Shown: piece after piece, positions 61,471 through 64,000 of the stretch
Position numbering within the stretch: position 1 is the first letter of the stretch
Layout of the letters: every line of letters starts with the position of its first letter
DNA from: Pedobacter sp. SYP-B3415
GTDB taxonomy: Bacteria; Bacteroidota; Bacteroidia; Sphingobacteriales; Sphingobacteriaceae
Assembly: GCF_004138205.1 (NCBI RefSeq)
Contig: NZ_RXNQ01000011.1
Location: 186,001 to 250,000 of the forward strand
Reading direction: 5' to 3'
DNA: 64,000 bases
The notes under the pieces: model-generated
Told to the model about the DNA's origin: nothing
Database searches by the model: none
The model's input: the letters and a program-made list of their open reading frames with translations, nothing else
Program-made: the position numbers and the translations under genes

Positions 61471-62556
61471 ATGAAGAGTTCAAGGATGGTGTTGCCGGTG
61501 TTTTTTGCGACAGCAATCATGTTTTTTCAGGCTTGCAGCAGTAATGCAAAAGAAGATCCGATTCAGGATACGGCATCAGCTGCTGCCGGGAACGGCAATG
61601 ATATCAAGTTTAACGGGGATACCTCTCATACAGATATGGTGCGCATTCCCGGCGGCACCTATATGATGGGTGCAGACAATGACCAGGCAGCTCAGGATGA
61701 ATATCCAAAACACCGGGTAACCGTCAGTGCATTTTGGATGGACGTGCATGAGGTTACAAACGCCCAGTTTGCTGCATTTGTAAAAGCAACCGGTTATAAG
61801 ACTACTGCCGAGCGTAAACCCGACTGGGAAGAGCTGAAAAAACAGCTCCCTCCCGGTACGCCTAAACCAGATGATAGCCAACTCGTACCCGCATCGCTCG
61901 TTTTTAATCCGCCCGCAACCCAGGTAGACCTTCGTGATTTCAATCAGTGGTGGCGTTGGGTGCCCGGCGCTGACTGGCAGCATCCTGAAGGGCCCGGCAG
62001 TGACATTAAAGGAAAGGAAAATTTTCCCGTGGTGCATGTAAGCTGGGATGATGCGAACGCCTATTGCCAATGGGCCGGCAAACGGCTGCCGACGGAAGCT
62101 GAATGGGAATTTGCAGCCCGCGGCGGAAGAGTAAACGAGATTTACCCCTGGGGTAATGAGCATGTGGAAGCCGGCAAACCAAAGGCCAACTCCTGGGACG
62201 GACATTTCCCGGACAAAAATACCGCGCGCGATGGTTTTAAGGGACTGGCGCCGGTGAGGTCATTTCCTGCCAATGGTTACGGATTGTTTGACATGGCCGG
62301 AAACGTCTGGGAGTGGTGCGCCGACTGGTACCGAAACGACTACTACCAGCGCGTAGCAAGCACTGAAGGTATTATAAATCCCAAAGGTCCTGCAGACAGT
62401 TTTGATCCGGAAGAACCATCTGTCCCAAAAAGAGTAGCCCGCGGGGGATCGTTTATGTGTAACGACAGTTATTGTTCCGGATATAGGGTAGCCCGGCGTA
62501 TGAAAAGTTCGTACGACTCCGGACTAAGTAATATGGGGTTCAGGTGTGTTCGTTAG
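61471..62556 (+). CDS. Formylglycine-generating enzyme-like lipoprotein
   Basis: A 361-residue exported protein. The signal peptide ends in a lipobox with Cys22 (FFQACSS), so it is lipid-anchored, and the mature part is the SUMF1/FGE fold: MVRIPGGTYMMGADN, RVTVSAFWMDVHEVTN, KRLPTEAEWEFAARGG, YGLFDMAGNVWEWC. The two active-site cysteines are present with the correct five-residue spacing (C330 and C335 in RGGSFMCNDSYCSGYR). It probably oxidises a cysteine in a partner to formylglycine, or has another redox role. No sulfatase gene is in the window. Start at 61471 (MKSSRMV); an upstream ATG at 61462 is possible. Confidence 0.88.
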   Translation: MKSSRMVLPVFFATAIMFFQACSSNAKEDPIQDTASAAAGNGNDIKFNGDTSHTDMVRIPGGTYMMGADNDQAAQDEYPKHRVTVSAFWMDVHEVTNAQFAAFVKATGYKTTAERKPDWEELKKQLPPGTPKPDDSQLVPASLVFNPPATQVDLRDFNQWWRWVPGADWQHPEGPGSDIKGKENFPVVHVSWDDANAYCQWAGKRLPTEAEWEFAARGGRVNEIYPWGNEHVEAGKPKANSWDGHFPDKNTARDGFKGLAPVRSFPANGYGLFDMAGNVWEWCADWYRNDYYQRVASTEGIINPKGPADSFDPEEPSVPKRVARGGSFMCNDSYCSGYRVARRMKSSYDSGLSNMGFRCVR

Positions 62557-62645
62557 CCGGGCTTGCAAAGCGACTTCTGATTGGAAATACCGCCCAAATT
62601 TAGATCATCGTAAAGTCAGAAATGCTGACGCTAAAAGCAATCATG

Positions 62646-62675
62646 TTGCATTTGATATGTTTTAGTTTAGATTTG
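62646..62675 (+). promoter_or_regulatory. Promoter of the flavoprotein gene
   Basis: TTG at 62646-62648, 19 nt, TAGATTTG at 62668-62675; the ATG lies 16 nt downstream. Confidence 0.7.
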
Positions 62676-62690
62676 TGAAAAAGATAAGAT

Positions 62691-63587
62691 ATGGAACAGA
62701 AAAATTTCGATGTAATAGTAATAGGGGGGAGTTTTGCGGGGCTGGCCGCTTCGCTTGCGCTTGGCCGGGCGCGCAGAACAGTGCTAGTGATAGACAGTGG
62801 ACAGGCATGTAACCGGTATACGCCACATGCGCACAACCTGCTTGGCTTTGATGGTGTTCCTCCCGCAGAGATACGCCAAAAGGCGAAATCAGATGTCTCA
62901 AAGTATCCTGGCATTTCTTTTCTGAGCGATACAGCCGTTTCTGCTGTACCAGCCGGCGCCGGATTCAAGGTTGAAACGGCCGGCGGGGCATCATACCACG
63001 CGAGGAAACTGTTTTTTGGGACTGGTGTACGCGATCTTTTTCCGGCCATTGAGGGTTTTGAAGATTGCTGGGGTCGCTCGATTGTTCACTGTCCGTACTG
63101 CCATGGTTATGAACTTGCTGACAAACCTACAGCTTTGTTTGCGGCCGGCGATGATGCCATGCATTTTGCAAAACTGCTGCCGCAATGGGCAGGAAGTCTA
63201 ACCCTTGTTACAAATGACCGGGGAACGTTTAGTTTGTCTCAACTGGAATATTTCAAAGAACATAATATACCGGTTATTACATCGCCGATATCGGGTTTTG
63301 TGCATAGCAAAGGAATGTTAAGCGCTATCCGTTTTGAAGAAGGCCCTGCGCTGGAGGTCGAGGCCATGTATGCAAGAATCCCTTTCAAACAACATTGTGA
63401 GTTACCGGAACAATTGGGCTGCCTGTTAAACAGCGACGGCTTGCTGATGACAAATGAAATGCAGGAAACCACGGTAGAAGGTGTATATGCGGGTGGCGAC
63501 AATACAACGCAGATGCGTTCGCTGGCCAACGCGATTGCGCTGGGAACCAAGGCGGGTGCTATCATCAACGGTGCGCTTTTAAACTGA
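62691..63587 (+). CDS. Thioredoxin-reductase-like NAD(P)/FAD oxidoreductase
   Basis: A 298-residue flavoprotein with FAD motif DVIVIGGSFAGLAASLAL, the NAD(P) region and the redox-active pair C134-P-Y-C137 (HCPYCHGYE), as in thioredoxin reductases. The C-terminal GVYAGGDNTTQMRSLANAIA is the typical FAD contact. It could reduce thioredoxin or a dithiol in a pathway product. It is a single gene with its own promoter. Confidence 0.9.
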   Translation: MEQKNFDVIVIGGSFAGLAASLALGRARRTVLVIDSGQACNRYTPHAHNLLGFDGVPPAEIRQKAKSDVSKYPGISFLSDTAVSAVPAGAGFKVETAGGASYHARKLFFGTGVRDLFPAIEGFEDCWGRSIVHCPYCHGYELADKPTALFAAGDDAMHFAKLLPQWAGSLTLVTNDRGTFSLSQLEYFKEHNIPVITSPISGFVHSKGMLSAIRFEEGPALEVEAMYARIPFKQHCELPEQLGCLLNSDGLLMTNEMQETTVEGVYAGGDNTTQMRSLANAIALGTKAGAIINGALLN

Positions 63588-63640
63588 ACCGACCAGCCGG
63601 AACGATCCGGATGGGTAGGGGGGCAATCGCCCGGCGCCGA

Positions 63641-63671
63641 TTGATAAGTTGGGTGAATTACGTTAATTTTG
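63641..63671 (+). promoter_or_regulatory. Probable promoter of the last gene
   Basis: TTG (63641-63643), 20 nt, TAATTTTG (63664-63671), 25 nt before the ATG at 63697. Confidence 0.55.
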
Positions 63672-63696
63672 TAATCCATTCAAATTGCCAAGCCAC

Positions 63697-64000
63697 ATGC
63701 CGACAGAGATCAAGTGCCCCAGTTGTTCGCACGTTTTTCCGATGGAAGATGCCATAGCGGAAGACTACAAAAAAGAGCTGCGCGAGCAGATGCGCTCGTT
63801 TACTCAGAAAAAAGAAGAGGAATACCGGCAGCGGATTGAACAGGCTGAGCGTGAAAAGTCAGAACAGCAGCGCCGTTTTGAACTAACACTTGCAGAGGAA
63901 AAAACGAAGCTGAAAACAGACCTGGAGACCAATCTTAGGAAAAATATTGCAGCAGATTTCGAAACGCAGTTAAGGCTTCTGGAAGAAAACGCAAAAGACA
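63697..64000 (+). CDS. DUF2130-type zinc-ribbon coiled-coil protein (3' end outside window)
   Basis: The frame is open from the ATG at 63697 to the last base of the window (101 codons), so the gene is cut off. The N-terminus carries a zinc-ribbon pair (CPSCSHVFPM), followed by a long charged coiled coil with heptads (KKEEEYRQRIEQAEREKSEQ and LTLAEEKTKLKTDLETNLRK, in parts). This is the usual start of DUF2130 proteins, whose C-terminal nuclease-like domain would lie outside the window. A consensus-like promoter lies just upstream. Confidence 0.75.
   Translation, partial: MPTEIKCPSCSHVFPMEDAIAEDYKKELREQMRSFTQKKEEEYRQRIEQAEREKSEQQRRFELTLAEEKTKLKTDLETNLRKNIAADFETQLRLLEENAKD

Overview
The window comes from a member of the Bacteroidota, most likely the Sphingobacteriaceae (Pedobacter/Mucilaginibacter-like). 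Three lines of evidence support this. Several intergenic regions carry the Bacteroidota promoter consensus, TTTG or TTG about 19 nt before TAnnTTTG. The gene content is typical: arrays of MacB/FtsX-type permeases starting MFKLNL-IALRNLWKN, DUF4254 next to glycosyltransferase 9, an Rv1355c-type E1/nitroreductase, and 7TM-DISM kinases. GC content is moderate. The window reads as chromosome: it holds tig, clpP, clpX, rpoN, amn and a tRNA-Leu, and no phage or transposase gene was found.

Layout. 1-4.9 kb: the end of a large alpha-helical protein, an MscS channel, a striking 117-bp tandem repeat array (about 11.5 units) and a methyltransferase. 5-14.9 kb: small metabolic and regulatory genes: a stress-type flavin-binding protein, a receiver protein, a beta-lactamase-fold hydrolase, three AraC regulators, a frameshifted PRISE-type SDR, AlkB, a ROK kinase and a quinone oxidoreductase. 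15.1-16.3 kb: two tandem 540-bp non-coding repeats with inverted termini, with relatives at 10.5-11 kb and 48.4 kb. 16.3-19.4 kb: a secreted FAD oxidoreductase and a Tat-exported Gfo/Idh/MocA protein, convergent.

20.5-28.3 kb is the most unusual region. A tightly packed minus-strand operon encodes an E1(ThiF)-nitroreductase fusion, a GNAT/FeeM-like acyltransferase, a 7TM-DISM histidine kinase, a receiver-kinase hybrid and a lone receiver. Two further receiver proteins lie divergently and are closely related to the receiver of the hybrid. This looks like a make-and-sense signalling module. 28.3-33.1 kb: rpoN, mscL, and an NtrB/NtrC-like pair. 33.4-45.9 kb: a seven-gene efflux operon (adaptor, ATPase, four paralogous permeases, second ATPase), preceded by a good sigma-54 -24/-12 site and a palindromic upstream site. 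The adjacent NtrC-type protein is therefore the likely activator.

46-64 kb: a BtuF-like binding protein, tRNA-Leu(UAG), an AbiEii-type toxin/antitoxin pair with a palindromic operator, a GAF kinase, tig, clpP-clpX, amn, a three-gene glycosyltransferase/DUF4254/SixA operon, a large hybrid kinase ending in an Hpt domain, a small SpoIIAA-like/membrane/cupin cluster, a formylglycine-generating-enzyme-like lipoprotein, a thioredoxin-reductase-like flavoprotein, and the start of a zinc-ribbon coiled-coil protein cut by the window edge.
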